Positions 1 to 6,605 of a DNA stretch of 13,593 nt are shown here, piece after piece. Numbering within the stretch: position 1 is the stretch's first letter; each line of letters starts with the position of its first letter. Source of the stretch: an uncultured Eubacteriales bacterium (GTDB lineage: Bacteria > Bacillota > Clostridia > Oscillospirales > Acutalibacteraceae); assembly GCA_902491475.1 (NCBI GenBank), contig CABUHY010000030.1, positions 1 to 13,593 on the forward strand, written 5' to 3'. Under the pieces are notes generated by a model. The model did no database searches. It was not told where the DNA came from and was given only the letters and a program-made list of their open reading frames with translations. Both the position numbers and the translations under genes were made by a program.

Positions 1-160
1 TCCGTTTCTATTTTATATTCCCCCTTTCTTCTTGTCAACTTTTTGACCAAGTCCCTCAACAGCTCCCTCGAAGATGGAGCGAAACTTCTTGGGAAATTTC
101 ATAAGAAATAACGGCGGGAGCAAGCCCCCGCCCTACACTATACGATATATTTTTCAAGTT
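1..160. other. Gene-free hairpin-rich intergenic DNA
   Basis: No open frame here has a ribosome binding site or recognisable protein. A near-palindrome lies at 32-50 (TTGTCAA, CTTT, TTGACCAA). Its reverse complement matches the palindrome at 13495-13512 except for one extra base, so this may be the edge of a related repeat in the opposite orientation. A G+C-rich hairpin follows at 113-132, with arms GGCGGG and CCCGCC. Function is unknown; repeat debris is the simplest reading. Confidence 0.5.
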
Positions 161-167
161 GTGCGTT

Positions 168-300
168 CAGCCTCCCTTGTGTAAAGGGAGGTGCCGAACG
201 AATGTGAGGCGGAGGGATTGTAAGGTTGTTATTATATGATTTTGTAAAAATCCCTCAGTCATTTTTTCACAAAAATGACTGAGGGATAGATAACGAAAAT
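168..300 (+). repeat. Interspersed repeat element, copy A
   Basis: This stretch aligns over roughly 100 bases with 13380-13475 at the other end of the window. Both copies begin CAGCCTCCCTT, fold into a hairpin (here CCTCCCTT at 171-178 with AAGGGAGG at 184-191), pass through a variable segment, then share GGAGGGATT, TAAGGTTG, ATTTTGTAAAA and TCCCTCAGTCA. Copy A ends in a perfect 17-base-pair hairpin at 250-287 (loop TCAC). No protein is encoded. The structure resembles a small non-autonomous repeat (MITE-like) or a structured intergenic RNA element. I recall similar sequences as abundant in Oscillospiraceae genomes, but this is from memory. Confidence 0.75.
250..287. repeat. Perfect 17-bp inverted repeat within copy A
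   Basis: The left arm is 250-266 (ATCCCTCAGTCATTTTT) and the right arm 271-287 is its exact reverse complement, with a four-base TCAC loop at 267-270. On either strand the transcript would form a very stable hairpin, though no T-tract follows, so it is not a classical terminator. It occupies the place where copy B carries a longer, imperfect inverted structure bounded by TCCCTCA and TGAGGGA. Confidence 0.85.
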
Positions 301-600
301 TTGATAAACCCCGTATGGACAGCCCTTGCGGCTGTCCGTAAATCCGCAAAAGTCGGTAGCGACAGCGAGCCGTCGGGAGGGCGTTTACAACCGAGCAGGC
401 GAGCCGAGCGTGATTTTTGCGGAAAAGGAGGAGTTGCGTAGCGAGTGAGAGGCAGCCAAAGGCTGTTGCGAACGATACGGAGCAAACGACGACGTGCGAA
501 GCACCCGCACCTATTCACTATTCACTTTTCACTATTACCTCGCCCAAAGGGCGCCGCCCCCTACGCTGTTCATTATAATTTTATTTCGTACATATCCCCC
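301..600. repeat. Gene-free region of nested hairpins and short repeats
   Basis: No supportable gene lies here. Visible structures are: a hairpin at 314-324/330-340 (core GGACAGCC/GGCTGTCC); a 12-bp inverted repeat with one G-T pair, TCCGCAAAAGTC at 343-354 and GATTTTTGCGGA at 412-423, enclosing about 57 bases; CAGCC/GGCTG near 452-464; GTGC/GCAC at 494-504; three tandem 7-base units at 513-533; and CGCCC/GGGCG at 541-553. The open frames crossing this area have no ribosome binding site and run through these inverted repeats. It is most likely an accumulation of interspersed intergenic repeats. Confidence 0.6.
513..533. repeat. Three tandem 7-base units (ATTCACT)
   Basis: ATTCACT occurs twice in succession at 513-526, followed by the one-mismatch unit TTTCACT at 527-533. 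It is short, noncoding, and lies just before a small CGCCC/GGGCG hairpin. Confidence 0.8.
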
Positions 601-601
601 G

Positions 602-633
602 CAAAAACAAAAGACGCACTCAAAGAGTGCGTC
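602..633 (-). terminator. Rho-independent terminator of the IPATG-protein gene
   Basis: A perfect 9-bp stem (613-621 with 625-633, loop of three) lies 20 bases beyond the stop codon at 654. Read on the minus strand the stem is followed by TTTTGTTTTTGC, a good T-tract. Confidence 0.88.
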
Positions 634-653
634 AAAATTTGTTATGTATTAAA

Positions 654-1577
654 TTATTCGTCCTTACCGTTTTTCTTTCTCGTAAGGATGAGCGCTGCGC
701 CTGCCGCAAGGGCAACCGCCGTAACTGCGGGGATTGCATAGTCGCCTGTTGCGGGGATGTCGGTCGGGTTGGAAGTGTTTCCGTTGCCGCCGTTGTTACC
801 GCCGTTATTGTTGCCGCCGTTGTTGTTCTTGAAAAGATTTGCAAGAGCGGAAGTGATTGTGCTGATAGCGTCGCCGAAGCCTCTGAAAAGCTGTGCCAAA
901 TCTGCGGGTGTGTAGCCCTTGAAGATTTCGTCAAGCACGCCTGTCGTAGCCTCGTCCGAAGAAATCGCAGCCATAATGGTATCTCTTTCGTCGGCTGTGA
1001 TTGTTTTGTTTTTATAGAGCTCGTTGACGATTGCCTTACCGTCGTCAAGAGTGATAACTTTATTGCCTATAAGGGAAACAAGAACGCTTTCAATCTGCTT
1101 TGCGTTGAGCTTTGAAAGAACATCGACATACTTCTGAAGTTCCTCGCTCAGGTCCGAAGAATCGTCGGGCTTCTGAGTTGTGCCGCCTGTGGTTGTCTCG
1201 GGCGGGTCAATCTTGTCGATGATTGCGCCTGTGATAAGTGTTGTGAGCGCCGCAGCCGCACTCTCCGAGAAGCCTGCGTCCGCTTTAACTGCCGTAACAG
1301 CCTCCGAAACCAATGCTCTGATTGAAGAAGCATCGTTATTATAAGCCGCTTTGTATTCCGAATAATCGGTAATGCCGGCAAGGACATTATTTTTAATGAC
1401 TGTTCTGCCCATTATTGTTTCGGGGTCGTTACCCTTTTCAACAGAAGCTAAAACAAGGTCCGCAACCTGCTTCTGCTGAGCATCGGTCAACGCGTCGACA
1501 TTGGCACCTGCGAAAGCCGGAACGCAAACCGTGAACAACAATGATAAAACAACCAAAACTGACATTACTTTTTTCAT
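654..1577 (-). CDS. Exported protein with IPATG wall-anchor-like C-terminus
   Basis: A 307-residue protein of unknown function. Residues 1-23 form a signal peptide (Lys-Lys start, hydrophobic core, AFA cleavage site). Two mostly helical, Ala/Leu-rich stretches (about 28-122 and 143-250) are separated by a Thr/Pro/Asp-rich linker at 125-142. An Asn/Gly-rich spacer (251-273) then leads to IPATG (274-278), a hydrophobic segment (281-299) and RKK with a short polar tail. This is the architecture of a sortase substrate, with Ile in place of Leu in LPXTG. Sortase attachment is inferred; no sortase gene is in the window, and simple membrane anchoring is possible. I do not recognise the two middle regions. 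The start at 1577 has AGAAGGG about 12 bases upstream. Transcription starts from a consensus promoter at 1641-1669 and ends at the hairpin at 613-633, so the gene appears monocistronic. Confidence 0.85.
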   Translation of the reverse strand: MKKVMSVLVVLSLLFTVCVPAFAGANVDALTDAQQKQVADLVLASVEKGNDPETIMGRTVIKNNVLAGITDYSEYKAAYNNDASSIRALVSEAVTAVKADAGFSESAAAALTTLITGAIIDKIDPPETTTGGTTQKPDDSSDLSEELQKYVDVLSKLNAKQIESVLVSLIGNKVITLDDGKAIVNELYKNKTITADERDTIMAAISSDEATTGVLDEIFKGYTPADLAQLFRGFGDAISTITSALANLFKNNNGGNNNGGNNGGNGNTSNPTDIPATGDYAIPAVTAVALAAGAALILTRKKNGKDE

Positions 1578-1640
1578 ATCACGTTATTTCCCTTCTGAAT
1601 TAACGCCGCTGATAGGCATAATCTCTTTTATACAAATTGA

Positions 1641-1669
1641 ATTATATCAGTTTGGCAATTCAATGTCAA
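1641..1669 (-). promoter_or_regulatory. Perfect-consensus sigma-A promoter for the exported protein
   Basis: On the minus strand, TTGACA (1669-1664) is followed after exactly 17 bases by TATAAT (1646-1641), an exact match to the housekeeping consensus. Initiation is expected near 1634, giving a leader of about 57 bases before the start codon at 1577. An inverted repeat, CAATTC (1656-1661) and GAATTG (1672-1677), brackets the -35 box and could be an operator. Confidence 0.85.
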
Positions 1670-1677
1670 CAGAATTG

Positions 1678-1706
1678 TTGAATAATTTATCAAAAATCGG
1701 TATAAA
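1678..1706 (+). promoter_or_regulatory. Divergent promoter for the 59-residue protein gene
   Basis: TTGAAT (1678-1683) and TATAAA (1701-1706) are separated by 17 bases, a fair sigma-A match. The -35 box is only 8 bases from the -35 box of the opposing promoter, so the two are back to back. A start near 1713 would give a leader of about 50 bases. The region is A+T-rich, so chance matches are possible. Confidence 0.55.
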
Positions 1707-1764
1707 TTTTCTTAAAATTTTTGCCAATACTAATAAAGCAAACGCAGTATGAGGGGATGAAAAG

Positions 1765-1944
1765 ATGAGTAAAAAGAACAAAAAATCACGCAAAGAGGTA
1801 GCCGAAAAGGTCGATAAGCTCACGCAGGAATTTGCCGATATATGGGACGGCTCGAACGAGGAAATAAACTCGGATGTGCTCGGCAGCTATACGGGAAATC
1901 CCACCGAGGTTGACAGACCTATTCAGGACGCAGACGACTTATAA
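1765..1944 (+). CDS. Small charged hypothetical protein (59 residues)
   Basis: An uninterrupted 60-codon frame starts at an ATG preceded by GAGGGG (1751-1756) at a spacing of 8 bases, and ends with TAA. The product begins with a strongly basic stretch (MSKKNKKSRKE), continues with a helix-prone segment around residues 13-28, and ends in an acidic tail containing GSYTGNP and closing in QDADDL. It has no signal peptide, membrane segment or cysteine. Codon choice resembles the neighbouring genes, and the plus-strand promoter at 1678-1706 faces it. I have an impression of similar small proteins ending in QDADDL in related Clostridia, but cannot confirm it. Function is unknown. It could be cotranscribed with the rimP operon, since the only hairpin before rimP is the leader stem at 2031-2055. 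Confidence 0.75.
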   Translation: MSKKNKKSRKEVAEKVDKLTQEFADIWDGSNEEINSDVLGSYTGNPTEVDRPIQDADDL

Positions 1945-1976
1945 TATATATACTATTAAAAATATGCAAAAAAGGC

Positions 1977-2005
1977 TTGCAATCGTAATAGATATGTGTT
2001 ATTAT
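1977..2005 (+). promoter_or_regulatory. Promoter of the rimP-ribF operon
   Basis: TTGCAA (1977-1982), a 17-base spacer and TATTAT (2000-2005) form a good sigma-A promoter. Initiation is expected near 2012, about 64 bases ahead of rimP, so that the leader consists mostly of the hairpin at 2031-2055. Confidence 0.72.
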
Positions 2006-2030
2006 GTCAAAGTACGAATACAGTTAAGTT

Positions 2031-2063
2031 GAGAGTGGGTTTTGAACCCGCTCTCTTAATTTT
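2031..2063 (+). promoter_or_regulatory. Leader hairpin upstream of rimP, possible attenuator
   Basis: GAGAGTGGG (2031-2039) pairs with CCCGCTCTC (2047-2055) over 9 positions with one T-G pair and a seven-base loop, followed by TTAATTTT. It has the form of a weak intrinsic terminator placed between promoter and first gene. Since the operon encodes NusA, which acts on pausing and termination, autoregulated readthrough is an attractive inference. It may instead simply end the transcript of the small gene at 1765-1944. Confidence 0.6.
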
Positions 2064-2065
2064 AT

Positions 2066-2071
2066 GGAGGG
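2066..2071 (+). promoter_or_regulatory. Ribosome binding site deciding the rimP start
   Basis: GGAGGG lies 4 bases before the ATG at 2076. The in-frame ATG at 2064 overlaps this site and has no site of its own, so 2076 is preferred. Confidence 0.85.
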
Positions 2072-2075
2072 AATT

Positions 2076-2567
2076 ATGGCGGAAAAGAAAAAGAACACCG
2101 TTTCTGTTGTGTGGGACATCGCAAAGCCGATTGCAGATGAGCTCGGCTTACAGCTCTGGGATGTCCGTTTCCTTAAAGAGGGCGTGAACTGGTATCTCCG
2201 CATTATTATCGACAGGGACGACAGACCCGTTGATATTGACGACTGCGTAAATATGAGCCACGCTATCGACGAACCGCTCGACAGATACGACCCTATCGAC
2301 CGAAGCTACTCCTTACAGGTTCAGTCGCCCGGTATCGAGAGAGAGCTTACAAGGGATTTCCACTTTGAAAAGTATCTCGGCGAAAAGGTTATGGTTAAAT
2401 TTATCCGTGCGGTAAACGGAAAGCGTGAGTACAAGGGCACTCTCGCCTCTTATGACAACGGCGATATTAAGGTTTCTCTTGAAAACGGAGAAGTCCTTGA
2501 ATTTAATAAAAAAGACACATCGTGGGTAAAACTCGATGATTTTGGAGGTTTTGAAAAAGATGAATAA
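2076..2567 (+). CDS. rimP: Ribosome maturation factor RimP
   Basis: RimP binds the free 30S subunit in the cytoplasm and assists late assembly of its head region. The 163-residue product is of typical length. It has the N-terminal alpha/beta domain with the family signature SPGIERELTR (residues 84-93) and a C-terminal Sm-like beta-barrel (about 97-155, around GEKVMVKF and EYKGTLASYDNGDIKV). The start at 2076 is fixed by GGAGGG just upstream. It is the first gene of the operon, and its last eight bases, ATGAATAA, are shared with the start of nusA, implying coupled translation. Nothing is unusual in the protein. Confidence 0.97.
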   Translation: MAEKKKNTVSVVWDIAKPIADELGLQLWDVRFLKEGVNWYLRIIIDRDDRPVDIDDCVNMSHAIDEPLDRYDPIDRSYSLQVQSPGIERELTRDFHFEKYLGEKVMVKFIRAVNGKREYKGTLASYDNGDIKVSLENGEVLEFNKKDTSWVKLDDFGGFEKDE

Positions 2568-3609
2568 GGAATTTTTTGAAGCGGTTGCGCTTATGGAAAA
2601 GGAAAAGGGTATTCCCGCGGAATATCTCTACGAGAAAATTCAGAACGCAATCGTGGTTGCCGTTAAAAAGGAATACAACGGCAAGGATGTTATCACTTGC
2701 GAAATCGACCCCGAAAAGAGCGAAATGAATGTTTATTACTGCCGTACGGTAGTTGACGAGGTCGAGGACCCCGACGCAGAAATTTCTCTTGAGGACGCAC
2801 AGGAAATCAAGAAGAAATACAAGGTCGGCGACATTGTAAAGGTAAAGCTCGGCAAAAAGGACTTCGGAAGAATTGCCGCACAGACAGCAAAGCATGTTAT
2901 CCGTCAGGGCATCAGAGACGCCGAAAAGGGTCAGATTCTCGAAGAGTTCCAGTCAAAGAACCAGGAGCTTGTTACCGCAAAGGTTCAGCGTGTAGACCCC
3001 GTTACGGGCAACGCTACGCTTGAAATCGGCAAAGCAGAGGCAATCCTCCCGAAATCGGAGCAGGTACCCGACGAGGTTCTCCACGAGGATCAGCTTATAA
3101 AGGTATTTATCGTAGATGTTAAGAACACCGACAAGGGACCCAAGGCTATGATTTCAAGAAAGCACCCGGGTCTTGTAAGGCGACTTTTCGAGCTCGAGGT
3201 TCCCGAAATTTACGAGGGTACGGTTATTATCGACTCGGTTGCCCGTGAAGCAGGCGCAAGGACAAAAATCGCCGTTCATTCAAAGGACGAAAATGTTGAC
3301 GCAATCGGCGCCTGCATAGGTCCCAAGGGCACAAGAGTCGGTCAGATTGTGGACATTCTCGGCGGCGAAAAGATTGACATAATCAATTACAGCGAAAATC
3401 CCGAGGAATTCATTGCGGCGGCTCTCGCTCCCGCAAATGTGCTCAAGGTTGAAATCGAGGACGCGGAAAAGAAGGTTTGCCATGTTACCGTCCCCGACCA
3501 TCAGCTCTCGCTTGCTATCGGCAACAAGGGTCAGAACGCACGCCTCGCAGCTCACCTTACGGGTTGGAAAATCGACATCAAGCCCGAAAGCGGCTTCTAC
3601 GAGGGTTAA
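2560..3609 (+). CDS. nusA: Transcription termination/antitermination factor NusA
   Basis: NusA binds RNA polymerase near the RNA exit channel and modulates pausing, intrinsic termination and rRNA antitermination. The 349-residue protein has the N-terminal polymerase-binding domain (about 1-125), an S1 domain (about 135-200), KH1 with GPKG (254-257) and KH2 with GNKG (321-324). It lacks the acidic C-terminal repeats of enterobacterial NusA, as usual in Gram-positives. The ATG at 2560 is preferred to an in-frame ATG at 2536 because it overlaps the rimP stop by 8 bases, lies downstream of GGAGG (2544-2548), and gives the family N-terminus (MNKEFFEAVALMEKEKGI). A 42-base gap with its own ribosome site separates it from ylxR. 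Confidence 0.98.
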   Translation: MNKEFFEAVALMEKEKGIPAEYLYEKIQNAIVVAVKKEYNGKDVITCEIDPEKSEMNVYYCRTVVDEVEDPDAEISLEDAQEIKKKYKVGDIVKVKLGKKDFGRIAAQTAKHVIRQGIRDAEKGQILEEFQSKNQELVTAKVQRVDPVTGNATLEIGKAEAILPKSEQVPDEVLHEDQLIKVFIVDVKNTDKGPKAMISRKHPGLVRRLFELEVPEIYEGTVIIDSVAREAGARTKIAVHSKDENVDAIGACIGPKGTRVGQIVDILGGEKIDIINYSENPEEFIAAALAPANVLKVEIEDAEKKVCHVTVPDHQLSLAIGNKGQNARLAAHLTGWKIDIKPESGFYEG

Positions 3610-3651
3610 TCTTAAAGCAATTTACTTATTATATCGGCAGGAGATGAAAAA

Positions 3652-3918
3652 ATGGCAGTTAAAAAAATCCCGATACGAAAATGCCTTGGCTGTATGGAAC
3701 AGAAGCCCAAAAAGGAGCTTGTCCGCGTCGTAAAAAGCGCCGACGGCGACATAAGCCTTGACCTTACGGGAAAGAAAAACGGCAGAGGCGCATATATTTG
3801 CCCGAATGTTTCCTGCCTCGAAAAGGCAAAGAAGGCAAAGCGCATCGAGCGTGCATTTGAGTGCACAATCCCTGCGGAGGTTTACGAAGCTATGGAGAGT
3901 GAACTCAAAAATGAATGA
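3652..3918 (+). CDS. rnpM: YlxR family protein (RnpM, RNase P modulator)
   Basis: An 88-residue basic protein of the YlxR family, which in Bacillus subtilis binds RNase P RNA and modulates its activity in vitro. Family marks are RKCLGC (residues 9-14), GRGAYIC (44-50) and SCLEKAKKAKR (54-64). Cysteines 11, 14, 50 and 55 form the usual CxxC plus CxxxxC pattern. The start at 3652 has AGGAG (3639-3643) 8 bases upstream. Its conserved place between nusA and ylxQ supports the assignment. The last 8 bases overlap the ylxQ start. Confidence 0.95.
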   Translation: MAVKKIPIRKCLGCMEQKPKKELVRVVKSADGDISLDLTGKKNGRGAYICPNVSCLEKAKKAKRIERAFECTIPAEVYEAMESELKNE

Positions 3919-4219
3919 CAAGGCGTTGAATATGCTCGGTATGGCAAGACGGGCAGACAAGATAAGCCTCGGCCACGACGCAAGCGTTTCGGCGATAAAG
4001 GACGGCAAGGCAAGGCTTTGCATTTTAAGCTCGGACGCTTCCGAAAGGCTTAAAGACGAAATGGGCTCGCTTTGCGAAAGCCGCAAAACGGTTCACACGG
4101 TTTTTGACCGCACGATGGACGAATTGGGTGCGGCGCTCGGCTACAAGACCACGGCGGTGCTGACCGTCAACGACAGAGGCTTTGCCGAAAGATTGACTCA
4201 ACTCATAAGGGAGGAATAA
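3911..4219 (+). CDS. ylxQ: YlxQ, L7Ae-family RNA-binding protein
   Basis: A 102-residue protein of the ribosomal L7Ae/L30e family, whose members bind kink-turn RNA. The N-terminal signature LNMLGMARRADKISLGHD (residues 6-23) matches the family's LGLAxRAGKxxxG, and the remainder alternates helix and strand as expected (RLCILSSDAS, TAVLTVNDRGFAERL). The in-frame ORF extends further upstream, but the ATG at 3911 gives the family N-terminus, overlaps the rnpM stop by 8 bases, and has GGAGAG (3894-3899) 11 bases before it. Its precise target RNA is not known. The infB ribosome binding site lies in its final codons. Confidence 0.95.
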   Translation: MNDKALNMLGMARRADKISLGHDASVSAIKDGKARLCILSSDASERLKDEMGSLCESRKTVHTVFDRTMDELGAALGYKTTAVLTVNDRGFAERLTQLIREE

Positions 4220-4225
4220 TATTAT

Positions 4226-6586
4226 ATGGCGATTAAAAAGAACAAATTGAACGAAGTCGCTAAGGACTTCAATATACAGAGCAAGGCTCTTATTGAGCTT
4301 CTTGCAAAATATTTCGACGGGGAGAAAAAGTCGCAGACAGCTCTTGAGGACAAGGAAATGGATGTTGTTTTCGATGTTCTGACAAAGCAGCACTCCGTTG
4401 ACAACTTTGACGCATATTTCGCAATGCAGCAGGAGAAAAAGGAAACACCTGCGAAGAAAGAGCCCGCAAAAAAGGCGGAGGACAAAAAGCCTGCGGCTAA
4501 ACACACGGAAAATGCGGATAATAACAAGGCGAAGCCCTCGGCTCCCGCCCAGCAGCTTCCCAAGAAAAAGGTCAAGGACCCGAACAAACCCATGCAGTCG
4601 AGGACAAAGGGCGAAATCCGCCACATCGACACAAGAGCGGGCTCGGTTGACCTTGACAAGTACAATGAAAGATACGAGAACATTGCCCCCGCAAACGACA
4701 GAAACTCGGACAATGTTGTCAGAAAGCAGAAGCTCAACCAGAAATCGAAGCAGTACCGCAAGCAGGGCATGAGAAGCCACAAGCACGAAACAGAGGCTGA
4801 AAGGCTTAAAAGAATTGCGGCAGAGAGAGCGAAGAAGCAGATTAAGATTACCGTTCCCGAGGAAATTACGGTCGGCGAGCTTGCGGCTTTGCTTAAAATG
4901 ACTGCGGCAGAGGTTATCAAGAAGCTCTTCTCACTTGGTATGATGGCAACGGTAAACGAGGTTATCGACTACGATACGGCTGAAATCGTTGCAACAGAGC
5001 TCGGCGCAAAGGTTGAAAAGGAAGTCGTCGTTACAATCGAAGAGAGAATTATCGACGACACAGAGGACGCAGAGGAGGACCTTGAGCCCCGTGACCCCGT
5101 TGTTGTTGTTATGGGACATGTCGACCACGGCAAGACCTCGCTTCTCGACGCTATCAGAAACACCTCCGTTACCTCGACAGAGGCAGGCGGTATCACACAG
5201 CATATCGGCGCTTACAGAGTGCAGACTCCCGAGGGCAAGATTACATTCCTTGACACCCCCGGTCACGCTGCGTTCACTTCAATGCGTGCAAGAGGCGCAA
5301 TGGCTACCGATATTGCAATCCTCGTTGTTGCGGCGGACGACGGAATTATGCCCCAGACCATTGAGGCAATAAACCACGCAAAGGCTGCAAATGTTTCGAT
5401 TATCGTTGCAATAAACAAAATGGATAAGCCCGGCGCTTCGCCCGACAAAATTATGCAGCAGCTCACAGAGCACGACCTTGTTCCCGAGGAATGGGGCGGC
5501 GATGTTATCTGCATCCCCGTTTCGGCAAAGACGCATCAGGGCATCGACAAGGTGCTTGAGTCAATCAACCTTGTTGCGGAAATGCTCGAATTGAAAGCCA
5601 ACCCGAACCGTGCGGCAAAGGGCGTTGTTATTGAGGCTAAGCTCGACAAGGGCAGAGGTCCCGTTGCAACGGTGCTTGTACAGAACGGTACTCTTAAAAC
5701 GGGCGACACGATAGTTGCGGGCACGGCAGTCGGCAGAGTCAGAGTAATGACGAACGAAAACGGCAAGGTGCTCGACTCGGCAGGTCCGTCGGTTCCCGTT
5801 GAGATTATGGGTCTTGCGGAGGTTCCGCAGGCGGGCGACACATTTGACGCCGTTTCGGACGAAAAACTTGCCCGTGAGCTTGTCGAGCAGAGAAAGAGAG
5901 AGGCTAAAGAGGAAGAGTTCAAGCAGTACCAGAAGGTTACTCTCGACAACCTCTTCTCCTCGATTTCTCAGGGCGATATGAAGGAGCTCAACATCATCGT
6001 AAAAGCCGATGTCCAGGGCTCGGTTGAGGCTGTTAAGCAGAATATCGAGAAGCTCTCGAACGACGAGGTCAAGGTAAAGGTTATCCACGGCAGCGTAGGT
6101 GCGGTAAACGAGTCGGATGTTATGCTCGCAAACGCATCAAACGCAATTATCGTAGGCTTCAATGTCCGTCCCGATCCCGTTGCGGCTGAAATTGCCGAGA
6201 GAGACGGCGTTGATATGAGAATGTACAGAGTAATTTACGACTGTATCGAAGAGCTTGAAGCGGCTATCAAGGGCATGCTCGCTCCGAAGTTCCGTGAGGT
6301 CGTTCTCGGCAGAGCGGAGGTTCGTAATGTATTCAAGCTTTCGTCTGCGGGTATGATTGCGGGCTCGTATGTTCTTGACGGTAAGATTACAAGAAATTCA
6401 CAGATAAGAGTTGTAAGAGACGGTATCGTTATCTTCGAGGACGCAATCGCTTCTCTTAAACGCTTTAAGGAGGACGCAAAGGAAGTCGCTTCCGGCTATG
6501 AGTGCGGCGTGGGACTTGAAAAGTTCAACGACATCAAAGAGGGCGACATTCTCGAGGCGTTCGTAATGGAAGAAGTTAAAGCATAA
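4226..6586 (+). CDS. infB: Translation initiation factor IF-2
   Basis: IF-2 is the GTPase that delivers initiator tRNA to the 30S subunit and promotes 50S joining. The 786-residue protein shows an N-terminal IF2_N module (about 1-53), a long Lys/Ala/Asn-rich linker (about 70-200), a second IF2_N module (about 207-265), and the G domain with GHVDHGKT (297-304), DTPGH (343-347), NKMD (397-400) and SAK (433-435). Domain II follows, then domain III including KADVQGS (593-599), and the C-terminal domain that binds formyl-Met-tRNA. The start at 4226 has AGGGAGGA (4208-4215) 10 bases upstream, inside the end of ylxQ. All catalytic motifs are intact. Confidence 0.99.
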   Translation: MAIKKNKLNEVAKDFNIQSKALIELLAKYFDGEKKSQTALEDKEMDVVFDVLTKQHSVDNFDAYFAMQQEKKETPAKKEPAKKAEDKKPAAKHTENADNNKAKPSAPAQQLPKKKVKDPNKPMQSRTKGEIRHIDTRAGSVDLDKYNERYENIAPANDRNSDNVVRKQKLNQKSKQYRKQGMRSHKHETEAERLKRIAAERAKKQIKITVPEEITVGELAALLKMTAAEVIKKLFSLGMMATVNEVIDYDTAEIVATELGAKVEKEVVVTIEERIIDDTEDAEEDLEPRDPVVVVMGHVDHGKTSLLDAIRNTSVTSTEAGGITQHIGAYRVQTPEGKITFLDTPGHAAFTSMRARGAMATDIAILVVAADDGIMPQTIEAINHAKAANVSIIVAINKMDKPGASPDKIMQQLTEHDLVPEEWGGDVICIPVSAKTHQGIDKVLESINLVAEMLELKANPNRAAKGVVIEAKLDKGRGPVATVLVQNGTLKTGDTIVAGTAVGRVRVMTNENGKVLDSAGPSVPVEIMGLAEVPQAGDTFDAVSDEKLARELVEQRKREAKEEEFKQYQKVTLDNLFSSISQGDMKELNIIVKADVQGSVEAVKQNIEKLSNDEVKVKVIHGSVGAVNESDVMLANASNAIIVGFNVRPDPVAAEIAERDGVDMRMYRVIYDCIEELEAAIKGMLAPKFREVVLGRAEVRNVFKLSSAGMIAGSYVLDGKITRNSQIRVVRDGIVIFEDAIASLKRFKEDAKEVASGYECGVGLEKFNDIKEGDILEAFVMEEVKA

Positions 6587-6605
6587 CGCTTTTTCGGAGG
6601 TAAAA

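Noticed and set aside
167..518. Minus-strand open frames of 60 and 83 codons in the left intergenic region
   Set aside because: They run through inverted repeats, lack ribosome sites and give no recognisable protein.
168..600. CRISPR array
   Set aside because: The repeats here are few, dissimilar, hairpin-rich and not regularly spaced, and no cas gene is present.
632..1115. Plus- and minus-strand open frames overlapping the exported-protein gene
   Set aside because: Their products are Cys/Val-rich or Thr/Ser/Arg-rich shadows of the Ala- and Asn/Gly-coding strand. The signal peptide, anchor tail, promoter and terminator all support the 654-1577 frame only.
2064..2075. Upstream ATG as the start of rimP
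   Set aside because: It overlaps the GGAGGG ribosome site serving the ATG at 2076 and has no site of its own.
4025..4920. Long minus-strand open frames (253 and 232 codons) opposite ylxQ and infB
   Set aside because: They are antisense shadows of strongly conserved genes, with Leu/Phe/Ser/Val-rich low-complexity products, no family resemblance and no convincing ribosome binding site.
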